A stretch of DNA of 64,000 nucleotides. Source: Flavobacterium sp. AED. Lineage in GTDB: Bacteria; Bacteroidota; Bacteroidia; Flavobacteriales; Flavobacteriaceae. The notes under the pieces were generated by a model. That model had not been told where the DNA came from. It saw only the letters and a list, made by a program, of their open reading frames with translations, and searched no databases. This document shows positions 8,406-17,690 of the stretch, piece after piece. Position 1 is the stretch's first letter, and the number at the start of each line of letters is the position of its first letter. Position numbers and translations under genes: made by a program. Location: contig NZ_JSYM01000001.1 of NCBI RefSeq assembly GCF_000812945.1, forward strand, positions 496,001 to 560,000, read 5' to 3'.

Positions 8406-9767
8406 TTAATGTTTGTAAAATTTTAAATCAATCAAATCATTTTGAATCGGTTTTGGATTCCAATTTTTATGAATCGCCAAGGCGGCACCAAGAGCGCTGG
8501 CTTGTGCCATTGAAGCGGCATATACTTCCATTTCAGGGAAAGCTTCTGCCAGTAAATTCATAAAAATAGCGTTTTTACTAAAACCACCATCCACGAATAC
8601 TTTTTTAACGGGACTGTTATGAATCACTAATTGAGTGGAAAGAATTTGCTGTGCAATGATATCCAACATCAATTGATGATAGGCCGTTTCGTAATTTTTG
8701 AAATCATTGAGGTTTCTCTTTTCGAAAGGAGACTCTCGAAGAATTATATATTTATCCCCCTTTGAAGAATACCTTTTAAGGTTGTTTTCTCTTAACTTAG
8801 AAATAATATTTTTATCGTAAACCACCTCTTTATAAGTATCCAACGGTACCCCAAAATGACTCGCTAGTTTTTTGGTTTGTACTTCATGTTCATTACCAGC
8901 AAACAAACGAGCTGCTTTTACTGGTTTTTCTTTGTATTGTAAATAACACAAACAGTCGTATTTTAATTCTTCAAAAGTCAATGGAGTGTCATTGAACGGA
9001 TTCATGGAAATGCTCCAGGTTCCCGTTGACAACAAAACGAAAGGCTCCGTAAAATTTATCATATAGGGAATAATCGCTGAGGAACTATCATGTAATCCAG
9101 CACCTACAGCTACATCACCTACTATTTTTATGGTATCTTCCGCATAATGAATAGGCGGAATTTTAGCTGCTATATTTTCTTTTTTAAGCCATTTGTGATA
9201 CTTCATCTTCTTGAAATTCCAAAGATTGGTATGACAACCGATACTGGTAATATCTGCAAAATATTTCCCCGTTAAAAGAAAGCTTAAATATTGCGGCAAG
9301 TGCAAACAATAGGTCACTTTTGCAAACAATTCCGGTTTTTCTTCTTTCAAACGGTAAATCTGCATACCGGAATTTAAGCTTCCTAAAACAGGAGAAGCCG
9401 TTTTTAAAGCAAAAGCTTCTTCTCCTTTGTATTTGTCATAAAACTTCTTTTTTAGCGTTTCAGGATATGGTTTTAGATAATTATATAACGGAGTTAAAGT
9501 GTCTCCCTTTTCATTCACATAAATAAAACTGGCTCCGTAGGTGCTAAAATTTATCGCTTTTAAAACATATTCTTTTAATGCCTGCATTTCAGACAATCTA
9601 TAAACAATCCAGTTTCTGAGTTCAGCAATATCTTCACAAGGAAAACCATCTTCATCCACTGTTTCGGGAAGAATCACCGATTTTTCCCAAACAATTTGAT
9701 AGTTTTCATTAAACAGAAAGACTTTTTTGTTTGTTTTGCCAATATCAAAAATCGCTACTACATTCAT
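8406..9767 (-). CDS. rhaB: FGGY-family carbohydrate kinase, probable L-rhamnulokinase
   Basis: A 453-residue FGGY sugar kinase. The N-terminal phosphate-binding motif is VVAIFDIGKTNKKVFLF. An ATP-binding/hinge region (LLSTGTWSISMNPF) lies in the middle, and the C-terminal signature is KKVFVDGGFSKNAIF. The substrate is assigned from context: it sits 13 bp after rhaI and upstream of lutA, where L-rhamnulose would be phosphorylated to L-rhamnulose-1-phosphate. It is not close to the E. coli RhaB type, so a different ketose substrate cannot be excluded from sequence alone. Confidence 0.82.
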   Translation of the reverse strand: MNVVAIFDIGKTNKKVFLFNENYQIVWEKSVILPETVDEDGFPCEDIAELRNWIVYRLSEMQALKEYVLKAINFSTYGASFIYVNEKGDTLTPLYNYLKPYPETLKKKFYDKYKGEEAFALKTASPVLGSLNSGMQIYRLKEEKPELFAKVTYCLHLPQYLSFLLTGKYFADITSIGCHTNLWNFKKMKYHKWLKKENIAAKIPPIHYAEDTIKIVGDVAVGAGLHDSSSAIIPYMINFTEPFVLLSTGTWSISMNPFNDTPLTFEELKYDCLCYLQYKEKPVKAARLFAGNEHEVQTKKLASHFGVPLDTYKEVVYDKNIISKLRENNLKRYSSKGDKYIILRESPFEKRNLNDFKNYETAYHQLMLDIIAQQILSTQLVIHNSPVKKVFVDGGFSKNAIFMNLLAEAFPEMEVYAASMAQASALGAALAIHKNWNPKPIQNDLIDLKFYKH

Positions 9768-9780
9768 TTTTGATTGGTTT

Positions 9781-11055
9781 TTATAAGCCCGTTGCTATCG
9801 TTTTAAATCCTCTTTCCGTAATAAGCCCCTTTCTTACTGCAAGATCACGGTATAATCCAACCGGATTCAATGCAGCACCAGAGCGCAAACGTGCTTCGGC
9901 AACTAAGGCGCGAACATCCGTACGGAAAGCATTTTGTAAAATCTCTTGTGCGGTCACGACATCATTTTCATTTTGTGCAATTTCTAACGCTTTTCTATCA
10001 ACTGAAAGTGCTTGTGCATAAGCAACCATAATTGCTTCTACCGATTGCAATAAATCTTCCATCGGATCTTTTACATTATGGGAAGCATCAATCATCCAAC
10101 CTAAATCTTTAGCATGATTCATTCCTCTGGCATCCATTCCTTCTACCAATTCGTTGAAAATCAAGAATAATTGGTATGGTTTTAATGCACCGGCCGTTAA
10201 ATCATCATCGCCATATTTTGAATCATTGAAGTGGAAACCACCTAATTTTTCTTCCATCAATAATAAAGAAACGATTTGCTCAATATTAGCATTTGGAAGA
10301 TGGTGCCCTAAATCGACCAAAGTGAAGGCTTTGTCTCCTAATTTTTTTACATACGAATACGATTGTCCCCAATCAGCTACTGTGGTAGAATAAAAGTTAG
10401 GTTCAGCGCATTTGTATTCTAAAAACAGTTTCCAGTTTGATGGCAATGCTGCGTAAATTTCTTCTAAACTTTCTAAGGTATTTTGGTACGCTTTACGGAA
10501 ATTCAATTGTCCCGGAAAACAAGAACCGTCAGCAAGCCAAACCGTTAATGATTCGGAACCTAAAGCAATTCCTTGTTGAATCACTTCGATATTATGGGCA
10601 ATCGCTTGTTTACGAACTGCTTTATTTACGTTTTGCAAAGAACCGAATTTATACGAATATTCTTGAGCCGCTTGGTCTTGAAACGTATTCGAATTAACCG
10701 CATCGAATTTTAAGTTGTGTTGTGCCGCTAAGTTTTTGATCGCTTGGTAATCCGTTGGTATATCCCAAGGAATGTGTAACGATATGGCACCCGAAGCATT
10801 GTTCAAAGCGTGTAACAAACCTACATCTTCAATTTTTTCTTCTAAAGAACGTGGTTCTCCTCCACCTGGAAAACGACCAAAACGAGTTCCTCCTGTTCCT
10901 AAAGCCCAAGATGGAATTGCGATTTGGAAATCAATTAATTTTTGGATAATACTTTCGGTTTCACCAATTTCTGATGCAGTGAAAACCAATTTATTAGTAT
11001 GAGATTTTAGTAAATCTTCATTATGGGAGGCTATTTTGTTTGAATCAATTAACAT
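9781..11055 (-). CDS. rhaI: L-rhamnose isomerase (TIM-barrel type)
   Basis: A 424-residue xylose-isomerase-like TIM-barrel protein of the RhaI group that replaces E. coli-type RhaA in many bacteria. Visible features: an N-terminal glycine-rich loop (GTGGTRFGRFPGGGEPR), metal-ligand segments such as LEYKCAEPNFY, FTLVDLGHHLPNANIEQ and GGFHFNDSKYGDDDLTAG, and DLGWMIDASHNVKDP. It converts L-rhamnose to L-rhamnulose using divalent metal ions. It lies between rhaM and the kinase gene in a tight string (10 and 13 bp gaps). Confidence 0.92.
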   Translation of the reverse strand: MLIDSNKIASHNEDLLKSHTNKLVFTASEIGETESIIQKLIDFQIAIPSWALGTGGTRFGRFPGGGEPRSLEEKIEDVGLLHALNNASGAISLHIPWDIPTDYQAIKNLAAQHNLKFDAVNSNTFQDQAAQEYSYKFGSLQNVNKAVRKQAIAHNIEVIQQGIALGSESLTVWLADGSCFPGQLNFRKAYQNTLESLEEIYAALPSNWKLFLEYKCAEPNFYSTTVADWGQSYSYVKKLGDKAFTLVDLGHHLPNANIEQIVSLLLMEEKLGGFHFNDSKYGDDDLTAGALKPYQLFLIFNELVEGMDARGMNHAKDLGWMIDASHNVKDPMEDLLQSVEAIMVAYAQALSVDRKALEIAQNENDVVTAQEILQNAFRTDVRALVAEARLRSGAALNPVGLYRDLAVRKGLITERGFKTIATGL

Positions 11056-11065
11056 GATATTTTTT

Positions 11066-11383
11066 TTAAGGTAAATAAAAAACTTCTTTTAAAGGAGTGC
11101 TTAAAGGGGAATAATCAGGATTTGTTTCCATAATATCACTCATGTATTTCCACCATTTTTGGACGATGGGATGCTTCTTCGATAGTTCGTCTAACAAAGC
11201 TGGGGATTCCATTTTTAAAACTGCAAACAAAGCATTTGTGCTTGGGTCTAAGAAAATGGAATAATCGATAACTCCAGTATTTTTTAGTAAGGCTACAAGT
11301 TCTGGCCAAATTTCATCATGTCGGCGTTGGTATTCCTGAACCTGCCCATGATGAAGCTGCATTTTGAAAGCTACGTTTTCCAT
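11066..11383 (-). CDS. rhaM: L-rhamnose mutarotase
   Basis: A 105-residue protein with the RhaM pattern: MQLHHGQVQEYQRRHDEIWPEL near the N-terminus (read as two overlapping blocks around His and the RRHDEIWPEL helix), then FAVLKME and KWWKYMSDIMETNPDYSP. Family members interconvert alpha- and beta-L-rhamnopyranose so that the isomerase receives its preferred anomer. Placed directly before rhaI with a 10-bp gap. Confidence 0.92.
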   Translation of the reverse strand: MENVAFKMQLHHGQVQEYQRRHDEIWPELVALLKNTGVIDYSIFLDPSTNALFAVLKMESPALLDELSKKHPIVQKWWKYMSDIMETNPDYSPLSTPLKEVFYLP

Positions 11384-11413
11384 AGTATGTTGCTATTTAC
11401 AAATTTAAATAAA

Positions 11414-11442
11414 TCTAACGTCCGAAAGATACGGACGTTAGA
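11414..11442 (-). other. Intercistronic hairpin between rhaEW and rhaM
   Basis: Perfect 11-bp stem (TCTAACGTCCG / CGGACGTTAGA) with a 7-base loop in the 88-bp gap. On the minus strand it is followed by TTTATTTAAATTT, which is T-rich but interrupted. It may be a weak terminator or an RNA-stabilising processing site that sets different levels for rhaT-rhaEW and the downstream genes. Confidence 0.5.
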
Positions 11443-11471
11443 AAAATCAATCTAAAAACCAAACATCTAAT

Positions 11472-13613
11472 TTATCTATAAAAGCCCATTGCTACACCAC
11501 CGTCAACATTCAAGGCATTTCCTGTTGATTTATTCAACAAGCCACCTACAAATGCAAAACAAGCATTAGCAATATCATCCGGCAATATAATTTCATTCAA
11601 CAACGTACGTTTTGCATAGTAAGCAGGCAATTCTGCTACAGTAACGCCATACGCTTTGGCACGGCCTTCAGCCCAACCACCTGACCAAATATTGGAATCA
11701 GAGATTACAGCATCCGGATTTACCGTATTTACACGAATTTTATCGGCTCCTAATTCGGCAGCCATCAAACGCGTTAAGTGAGCCTGAGCAGCTTTTGCTG
11801 AACCATAACCAGGGTTGTTTGGTCCTGCCACCACTGCATTTTTGGATACAATATTCACTAAATCCCCACCAAATCCTTGTTTGCGCATTACTTCTATTCC
11901 AGCTTTAGAAACAATAAATTGTCCTTTTACCAAGATATCATATAATTTATCCCAATCTTCTAAACTGTGTTCTGCAATCGATTTTGAGATACTGATTCCG
12001 GCATTATTTACTACAATATCTACCCCTCCAAATGCCAAACAAGCAGCATCCAATGCTTTTTCAGTACTTTTTTCATCGGTTACGTTTAGTAAAGCACTTG
12101 AAACGGCATCTTTGCCAAAAGTTTTTATAAAATCAGCTGTAGCTCCCTCTAAACGTTCCTCATTGATGTCATTGATAACTACACAAGCACCTTCTTCTGC
12201 AAATCTTTTTGCGATAGCTTTACCTATCCCGCCCGCAGAACCAGTAATCAAAGCGATTCGCCCTGACAACGCTTTTGGTTTTGCCATACGTTGCAATTTA
12301 GCTTCTTCAAGCAACCAATATTCAATATCAAAAGCTTCCTGACGCGGCAATGAAGTATATTCTGAAACCGCTTCCGCACCTTTCATCACGTTTACCGCAT
12401 TAATGTAATATTCTGATGCTAGACGCGCCATTGTTTTATCTTTTGCGAAAGTGAACATCCCCACTCCTGGATATAAAATTACCACAGGATTTGGGTCACG
12501 CATCGCTGGTGAATTCGCTTTCTTACACGTATTGTAATAGTCTGAATACATCTTACGGTACGCTTCAAATGCAGGAGTTAATTTTGCTTTGATCGCTTCC
12601 ACATCTGATAAATCTTCGTTTGGATCTAATTCCAATACCAAAGGACTGATTTTTGTACGCAAGAAATGGTCTGGACAAGAAGTTCCAAGCGGAGCCAATT
12701 TCTCCAAATCATTTGAATTGATGAACTCCAATACTCTGGCGTCATCTGTATAATGACCAATCATTTTGCGCTCTGAGGAACAGAACCCACGCAATATCGG
12801 AGCTACTTTAGCCGCTTTCAATTGACGTGCTGCCACATCTAAACTTTCTATTTTTTGACCTCCAAAAACAGCACGGTTTTTACCATAGTTGCTTTCCAGA
12901 TATTCGGCACATTTTTCAATTACTTCAAGCGTATTTACATAACTTTCATAAGAAGTGTCTCCCCAAGTAAACAAACCGTGAGAACCTAACATTACTCCTT
13001 TTAATTTTTTTCCTTTTGCTTCCGCTTCTTCCAGACAAGCACGCATTTGTAAACCCAAGTCGAAACCTGGACGTTGCCATCCCACCCAACCGATTTCTCC
13101 GTTGAATAATTCTTCGGTGATTTTCGCTCCGTCTTTTGCAGCAGCAATAGCAATAGCCGCATCTGGGTGCAAGTGATCAATATGTTTGAAAGGCAAGAAA
13201 CCGTGTAAAGGGGTATCAATTGAAGGTGCTTTTGACGCTAAGTCAAAAATACAGTGATTGAATAATTCCACCATTTCGTCTTCAAAATCAATTCCTCTGT
13301 ATACGTTTTCTAAATTGCGAAGTCTTTCTAAATAAAGTGCCGCACAACCTGATTTTGTTAATGTTCCAATGTCTCCACCAGAACCTTTGATCCACATTAC
13401 TTCAGAATCAGTTCCTGTTAATGGGTCTTTGTCAGTAATTTTCACGGAAGTGTTTCCACCGCCATAGTTCGTTAGTCTCAAATCGGCTCCTAATAAATTA
13501 GAGCGATATATGAAAAGTGCTACTTCATCTCCTGCTAATTCCTTAGCTTTAGCTTCATCCCAAAGGTAGCTTACGTGCTGAAAAGTCATGTTATTTGTAT
13601 TTATATTTGACAT
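11472..13613 (-). CDS. rhaEW: Bifunctional L-rhamnulose-1-phosphate aldolase / L-lactaldehyde dehydrogenase
   Basis: A 713-residue two-domain enzyme. The N-terminal class II aldolase domain (about residues 20-420) shows NYGGGNTSVK, VMWIKGSGGDIGTL, HPDAAIAIAAAKDG, and GLFTWGDTSYESY. The C-terminal short-chain dehydrogenase domain (about 455-713) has the TGSAGGIGKAIA nucleotide motif, NNAGIS, and a YGSAKAAQ catalytic Tyr/Lys. This architecture matches RhaEW, known to split L-rhamnulose-1-phosphate to DHAP and L-lactaldehyde and then oxidise the aldehyde to L-lactate. Product L-lactate is the substrate of the lutABC genes in the same string. It lies 46 bp after rhaT. Confidence 0.93.
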   Translation of the reverse strand: MSNINTNNMTFQHVSYLWDEAKAKELAGDEVALFIYRSNLLGADLRLTNYGGGNTSVKITDKDPLTGTDSEVMWIKGSGGDIGTLTKSGCAALYLERLRNLENVYRGIDFEDEMVELFNHCIFDLASKAPSIDTPLHGFLPFKHIDHLHPDAAIAIAAAKDGAKITEELFNGEIGWVGWQRPGFDLGLQMRACLEEAEAKGKKLKGVMLGSHGLFTWGDTSYESYVNTLEVIEKCAEYLESNYGKNRAVFGGQKIESLDVAARQLKAAKVAPILRGFCSSERKMIGHYTDDARVLEFINSNDLEKLAPLGTSCPDHFLRTKISPLVLELDPNEDLSDVEAIKAKLTPAFEAYRKMYSDYYNTCKKANSPAMRDPNPVVILYPGVGMFTFAKDKTMARLASEYYINAVNVMKGAEAVSEYTSLPRQEAFDIEYWLLEEAKLQRMAKPKALSGRIALITGSAGGIGKAIAKRFAEEGACVVINDINEERLEGATADFIKTFGKDAVSSALLNVTDEKSTEKALDAACLAFGGVDIVVNNAGISISKSIAEHSLEDWDKLYDILVKGQFIVSKAGIEVMRKQGFGGDLVNIVSKNAVVAGPNNPGYGSAKAAQAHLTRLMAAELGADKIRVNTVNPDAVISDSNIWSGGWAEGRAKAYGVTVAELPAYYAKRTLLNEIILPDDIANACFAFVGGLLNKSTGNALNVDGGVAMGFYR

Positions 13614-13659
13614 AGTGTTATATTAAAAGTGATATAAAAAGTATCTGATTTTTTGATTA

Positions 13660-14709
13660 TTAAAGTGAATTTCCAATTCCAACCAATACGATTGAAGCTA
13701 GAATCAAACCAATACCCCAGAGGAATGTTCTAAAAGTCTTTTTGGATACTCCAGACCATTCTTTGAGATAAAATCCCCAAAAATTAGCCGTCAGAATAAT
13801 AGTTGCCATGTGTAAAATCCAAGAGCTGGCTCCGTTACCTAATTTGCTTTCGCCCATTCCATAAAAGAAGAATTGTAAAAACCACATGGTACCTGCAAGG
13901 GCTGAGAAAAAAGTATTTTTAGCTATTGGAGTTTTAGAATTTGTATAATCTCCAAAAGTTTTGTTTTTAAAATTTAGGTACATACACCAAATAAAATTGG
14001 TTGTCAATCCACCCCAAAGTAACACCACATAAGTAACATTATTTTGAAACAAAGGATTAAAACCCTGTCTTACAGCTTCATCAGCCATTGGTTTTCCTGC
14101 TTCTATTCCAAAATTGAAAAATGAACTCAGAATACCTGATATTACAGCTATAATCAATCCTTTTACCAGGCTAAAATCTTTGTCTTTACCCTCATGTCCC
14201 GTAGCAAAATCTGCTTCTTTGAGCATTCCTGCTTTTCCAGAAATAGCAATACCTATCAAACAAACTAAAACCCCTAACAAAACAATTTGACCTCCGGTAT
14301 TAGAAAGCATATCAGTAAAAGAAACTTTACCGGCAACCGGATAAAAATTATAATAAATAGAAGGTACTAATGCTCCAAAAGCAGAACAAAAACCCAATGT
14401 AATAGAGTTTCCTAATGACATTCCCAAATAGCGAACACCAAGACCATACGTAAGTCCTCCTATTCCCCAAATCAACCCCATAGAATAGGTAACTGCTTTT
14501 ACTGTTGGAACTGCTGCACTAATAATTTCGGCAAAACCAGGAATGGTTAAATAAGCTGCAACAGGCGGAACTACCAACCAAGAGAAAAATCCACCTACAA
14601 TCCAGTAGCTTTCCCAAGCCCAACCTTTTACCTTTTTGAAAGGCATATAAAAACTTCCTGAGGAGAAACCTCCTATCGAGTGAAAAAGAATTCCGAGTAA
14701 TGATTCCAT
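13660..14709 (-). CDS. rhaT: L-rhamnose:proton symporter
   Basis: A 349-residue integral membrane protein with about ten hydrophobic segments. The N-terminal block (SIGGFSSGSFYMPFKKVKGW) and AWESYWIVGGFFSW are highly characteristic of RhaT, as is MWFLQFFFYGMGESKLG near residue 280. RhaT carries L-rhamnose across the inner membrane with protons. As first gene of the rhamnose catabolic operon it is directly preceded by the promoter/operator region at 14746-14792. Confidence 0.94.
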   Translation of the reverse strand: MESLLGILFHSIGGFSSGSFYMPFKKVKGWAWESYWIVGGFFSWLVVPPVAAYLTIPGFAEIISAAVPTVKAVTYSMGLIWGIGGLTYGLGVRYLGMSLGNSITLGFCSAFGALVPSIYYNFYPVAGKVSFTDMLSNTGGQIVLLGVLVCLIGIAISGKAGMLKEADFATGHEGKDKDFSLVKGLIIAVISGILSSFFNFGIEAGKPMADEAVRQGFNPLFQNNVTYVVLLWGGLTTNFIWCMYLNFKNKTFGDYTNSKTPIAKNTFFSALAGTMWFLQFFFYGMGESKLGNGASSWILHMATIILTANFWGFYLKEWSGVSKKTFRTFLWGIGLILASIVLVGIGNSL

Positions 14710-14745
14710 TTAATATTAATAATTTATGGTTAGTGATTCTGGTGT

Positions 14746-14792
14746 TGTAAAATAAGAGAATATCTAAAACAAAACAGTCCTATACAGTCCTT
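14746..14792 (-). promoter_or_regulatory. rhaT promoter with tandem AGGACTGT operator
   Basis: On the minus strand, two identical copies of AGGACTGT (14784-14791 and 14774-14781) sit exactly 10 bp apart. They lie 19 bp upstream of a -7-like box TATTTTAC (14754-14747). The block of 41 bases from 14745 aligns without gaps to the region upstream of the GH106 gene, with 32 identical bases by eye. The placement just upstream of the core promoter fits an activator site. Confidence 0.65.
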
Positions 14793-14821
14793 ATAAAAAC
14801 ACTTTTTTTTCCTCTCCCCGA

Positions 14822-14840
14822 CCCTCTCCAAAGGAGAGGG
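14822..14840. repeat. Short palindrome CCCTCTCC-AAA-GGAGAGGG
   Basis: Perfect 8-bp inverted repeat with a 3-base loop in a locally GC-rich stretch (CTCTCCCCGACCCTCTCC). Sequences of this kind recur in many bacterial intergenic regions. A related CCTCTC-TTTG-GAGAGG type hairpin occurs at 55405-55435 in this window. Confidence 0.5.
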
Positions 14841-14890
14841 AGACGTGATACGAATGTGGGAGTAGTTATTTATATTTTTTTGAGTGTTCC

Positions 14891-14964
14891 GTCATTGCGA
14901 GGAACGAAGCACTCACATAACCAGAGAGAGCAACAAATGGGATTGCTTCGTTCCTCGCAATGAC
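14891..14964. repeat. REP-like inverted repeat around GTCATTGCGAGGAACGAAGCA
   Basis: A perfect 21-bp inverted repeat: arm 14891-14911 (GTCATTGCGAGGAACGAAGC plus A) and its complement at 14944-14964, separated by 32 bases. This sequence class is widely dispersed in intergenic DNA of Bacteroidota and other phyla (established knowledge, not checked here). It sits between rhaT and the GH78 gene and separates the catabolic operon from the glycosidase operon, so it may form a hairpin at the 3' end of the GH78 transcript. Confidence 0.75.
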
Positions 14965-14986
14965 ACAAGTAGGAATATAGAAACCG

Positions 14987-17674
14987 TTACAATTCCATTT
15001 CAAAATGATACTTTCCTGAACCAACTGTTTTAGTTTTTACATTTAAAACAGCATTGTTTTCTTTTATAGTTTCTATTTTATTTGTTGGAAATTCAATCGT
15101 AGCATTTGTATTTGCAGGAACCTCAACATCAAGAATAAATTTGTTCTTTTCTATTTTCCAAGAAGAAGAAACCAAACCATAATTCGTTTCTAAACTTCCT
15201 TTGGCATAAGTAAGGTTTCCACCAAGTTCAGGCTTAATTATGATTGATTTATATCCTGCACCTTCCGCTTCTTTGGTATCAATACCTGCAATGGTTCTAT
15301 ACATCCAATCTCCTACTGCGCCATAAGCATAATGGTTGAAAGAAGTCATGCTTGGATCTTGAAAAGTACCGTCTGGTTTCATAGAATCCCAACGTTCCCA
15401 AATTGTAGTCGCGCCGTGTGCTTTTATTGGATACAACCAAGAAGGATACGTATCTTGAAGTAACAATTTATAGGCCACATCATTTCGTCCAAAACGGGTC
15501 AAAACGGGATTTAAGAAAGGCGTCCCCAAGAATCCGGTAGTCAAATGATACTCATAACTTTCGATATTTTTCACCAAACGATCAACCGCTTGCGCTCTTA
15601 AGTTTTCTGGTAACATATCAAATTGCAAGGCCAAAATATAAGCAGTTTGTGTTTCTGAAATTAACTTGCCTGATGCCGTCATATATTCGGTTTGAAATGC
15701 TTTTTTGATGCGTTCCAACAATGCTTGATACTCCTGTACTTCATCGGTTTTACCCAATAAAGTAGCCGCTTTTATCATAATTTGAGTATTATAGGCATAG
15801 AAACATTGGGCAACCAAATAGTTATCCGTAATGGCTGACTTCATCCCAATCATTCCTTTTGAATCATCGACTCTATAACTCAACCAATCCGCAAACTGAA
15901 AACCCGTATTCCACAAATCATTTTTAGCAGCTCCACGTACATAATTCAAATACGCTTTCATACTTGGATATTGTCTTTCAACAACTTCTTTGTCACCAAA
16001 ACTTACATACATATTGTACGGAATGATAATACTCGCATCTGACCATCCTGCAGCTCCAACAGGCATATCAAAAGAAGATCCTTTTAAAGCATTGGGAACA
16101 ACAAATGGTACTGCTCCATTTTCTTTCTGGTCAGCAGCCACATCAATTAGCCATTTGGCAAAAAACTGATCTACGTTAAAATTATAAGCCGCAGTTCGTG
16201 AAAATACCTCAGCATCACCTGTCCATCCCAAACGTTCATCGCGTTGCGGACAATCCGTAGGAACATCCAAGAAATTACCTCTTTGACTCCATTGAATATT
16301 AGATTGTAATTTATTTACATATGAATTTGAAGTTTCAAAAGAGCCTGTTTTTTTAACATCCGAATACAAGGCAATAGCTGTAAAATTCTCAGGATTTATC
16401 TTTCCTGTAATCCCTTCTACTTTTACATATCTAAAACCAAAACTGGTAAAATGTGGTTCAAAAGTTTCTATTCCATTACCGCTTAAAGTATATGTTGCTT
16501 GTGCTTTGGCAGAACGAAGATTTTCAAAATATGGCGTTCCTTTTTTATCTAACATTTCCACATGAGAAAGTTTGATGATATCACCCGCTCTTCCTTGAAT
16601 ACTTATTTTTACCCAACCTGCCAAATTCTGACCAAAATCCAAAATAGTTTCCCCTTTTGGAGAAGTCAAAACAGCAATTGGTTTCAAATTTTCGTGTTTG
16701 CGAATTGGTTCATTGATGGAAGCCGTAATATAATTTGTTGGAAAGTCTTTGCTAACAACTGAATTCCATTTACTGTCATCGAAACTAGCAACACTATAGT
16801 TTTTTTGTTCTAAACGCGCATCTTGAATTTCTCCATTATAAATTTCAGAATAAAGAATGTGACTATTACTCGCTTTCCAAGAAGTATCAGAAACTACCGT
16901 TTCCGTTGTTCCATCAGTATATTTAATGACCATTTGGAAAAGTAATCCTGTTTCTTTTCCATAAATATTTTGTCTGTTTTCCCAAGCTAAACGCGTGCGG
17001 TACCAACCACTTCCTAACAATACCCCAATAGCATTTTTGCCTTCTGAAAGTAAATCAGAAACATCATACGTCTGGTATTGCAAGTGCTTATCATAACTGG
17101 TCCAACCTGGTGACAAGTAGGAATCTCCCATTCGTTTTCCGTTGATTTGAACTTCATACAAACCTCTTGAAGTTACATACACTTTTGCGGAAGCTACTTT
17201 TTTATTGGCTAAAAATGATTTTCTGAACATCGGTACAACACCATTTACGGTATCGCTTTTTAACCCAGATCCAATCCAAGTTGCTTTCCATTCATTCGAA
17301 TGAAGTAAAGCGGTTCCGAATGAAGCTGTTGCCCATTTAGAAGTTTTGCCTAGGTTATCCCAAACGCGTACTTGCCAAATGTATTTGGCATTAGAAACTA
17401 ATGATGAACCGGCGTATTTATTAAAAATAGACGTTTCCGAAGCTACTTTTCCGGATGACCACACGGTATTGTTTCCTTCTTTAACCTGAATTTCGTAGGC
17501 AGTTTGTTTTACGTTTCTTTTATTAGAAATCAATTGCCAACTAAAACGAGGTGTTTTCACTCCAATCCCAATTGGATTGGATGCATTTTCAACGGTGAGG
17601 TTGCGAAGATCGACTTGCGCAAAAACTATTGTATTGAAACAAATGAATAGTAAAATCAGAATATTTTTTTTCAT
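14987..17674 (-). CDS. GH78 alpha-L-rhamnosidase, secreted
   Basis: An 895-residue protein with a cleavable signal peptide (ends near VFAQ). Order: N-terminal fibronectin-like sandwich (TPRFSWQLISNKRNVKQTAY), carbohydrate-binding Bac_rhamnosid_N region (SRGLYEVQINGKRMGDSYLS), Bac_rhamnosid domain (ETILDFGQNLAGWVKI), the six-hairpin catalytic domain (DCPQRDERLGWTGDAEVF), and a C-terminal sandwich (WMYRTIAGI onwards). Length and motifs fit a full-size GH78. It should release terminal L-rhamnose in the periplasm. It is the last gene of the glycosidase/esterase string, 16 bp after an esterase gene. Confidence 0.93.
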   Translation of the reverse strand: MKKNILILLFICFNTIVFAQVDLRNLTVENASNPIGIGVKTPRFSWQLISNKRNVKQTAYEIQVKEGNNTVWSSGKVASETSIFNKYAGSSLVSNAKYIWQVRVWDNLGKTSKWATASFGTALLHSNEWKATWIGSGLKSDTVNGVVPMFRKSFLANKKVASAKVYVTSRGLYEVQINGKRMGDSYLSPGWTSYDKHLQYQTYDVSDLLSEGKNAIGVLLGSGWYRTRLAWENRQNIYGKETGLLFQMVIKYTDGTTETVVSDTSWKASNSHILYSEIYNGEIQDARLEQKNYSVASFDDSKWNSVVSKDFPTNYITASINEPIRKHENLKPIAVLTSPKGETILDFGQNLAGWVKISIQGRAGDIIKLSHVEMLDKKGTPYFENLRSAKAQATYTLSGNGIETFEPHFTSFGFRYVKVEGITGKINPENFTAIALYSDVKKTGSFETSNSYVNKLQSNIQWSQRGNFLDVPTDCPQRDERLGWTGDAEVFSRTAAYNFNVDQFFAKWLIDVAADQKENGAVPFVVPNALKGSSFDMPVGAAGWSDASIIIPYNMYVSFGDKEVVERQYPSMKAYLNYVRGAAKNDLWNTGFQFADWLSYRVDDSKGMIGMKSAITDNYLVAQCFYAYNTQIMIKAATLLGKTDEVQEYQALLERIKKAFQTEYMTASGKLISETQTAYILALQFDMLPENLRAQAVDRLVKNIESYEYHLTTGFLGTPFLNPVLTRFGRNDVAYKLLLQDTYPSWLYPIKAHGATTIWERWDSMKPDGTFQDPSMTSFNHYAYGAVGDWMYRTIAGIDTKEAEGAGYKSIIIKPELGGNLTYAKGSLETNYGLVSSSWKIEKNKFILDVEVPANTNATIEFPTNKIETIKENNAVLNVKTKTVGSGKYHFEMEL

Positions 17675-17690
17675 TATTTAATCTATTAGG

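Noticed and set aside
11815..12342. 175-codon plus-strand frame inside rhaEW
   Set aside because: Exactly antisense to the well-supported SDR/aldolase sequence and without family features; a mirror of its codon pattern.
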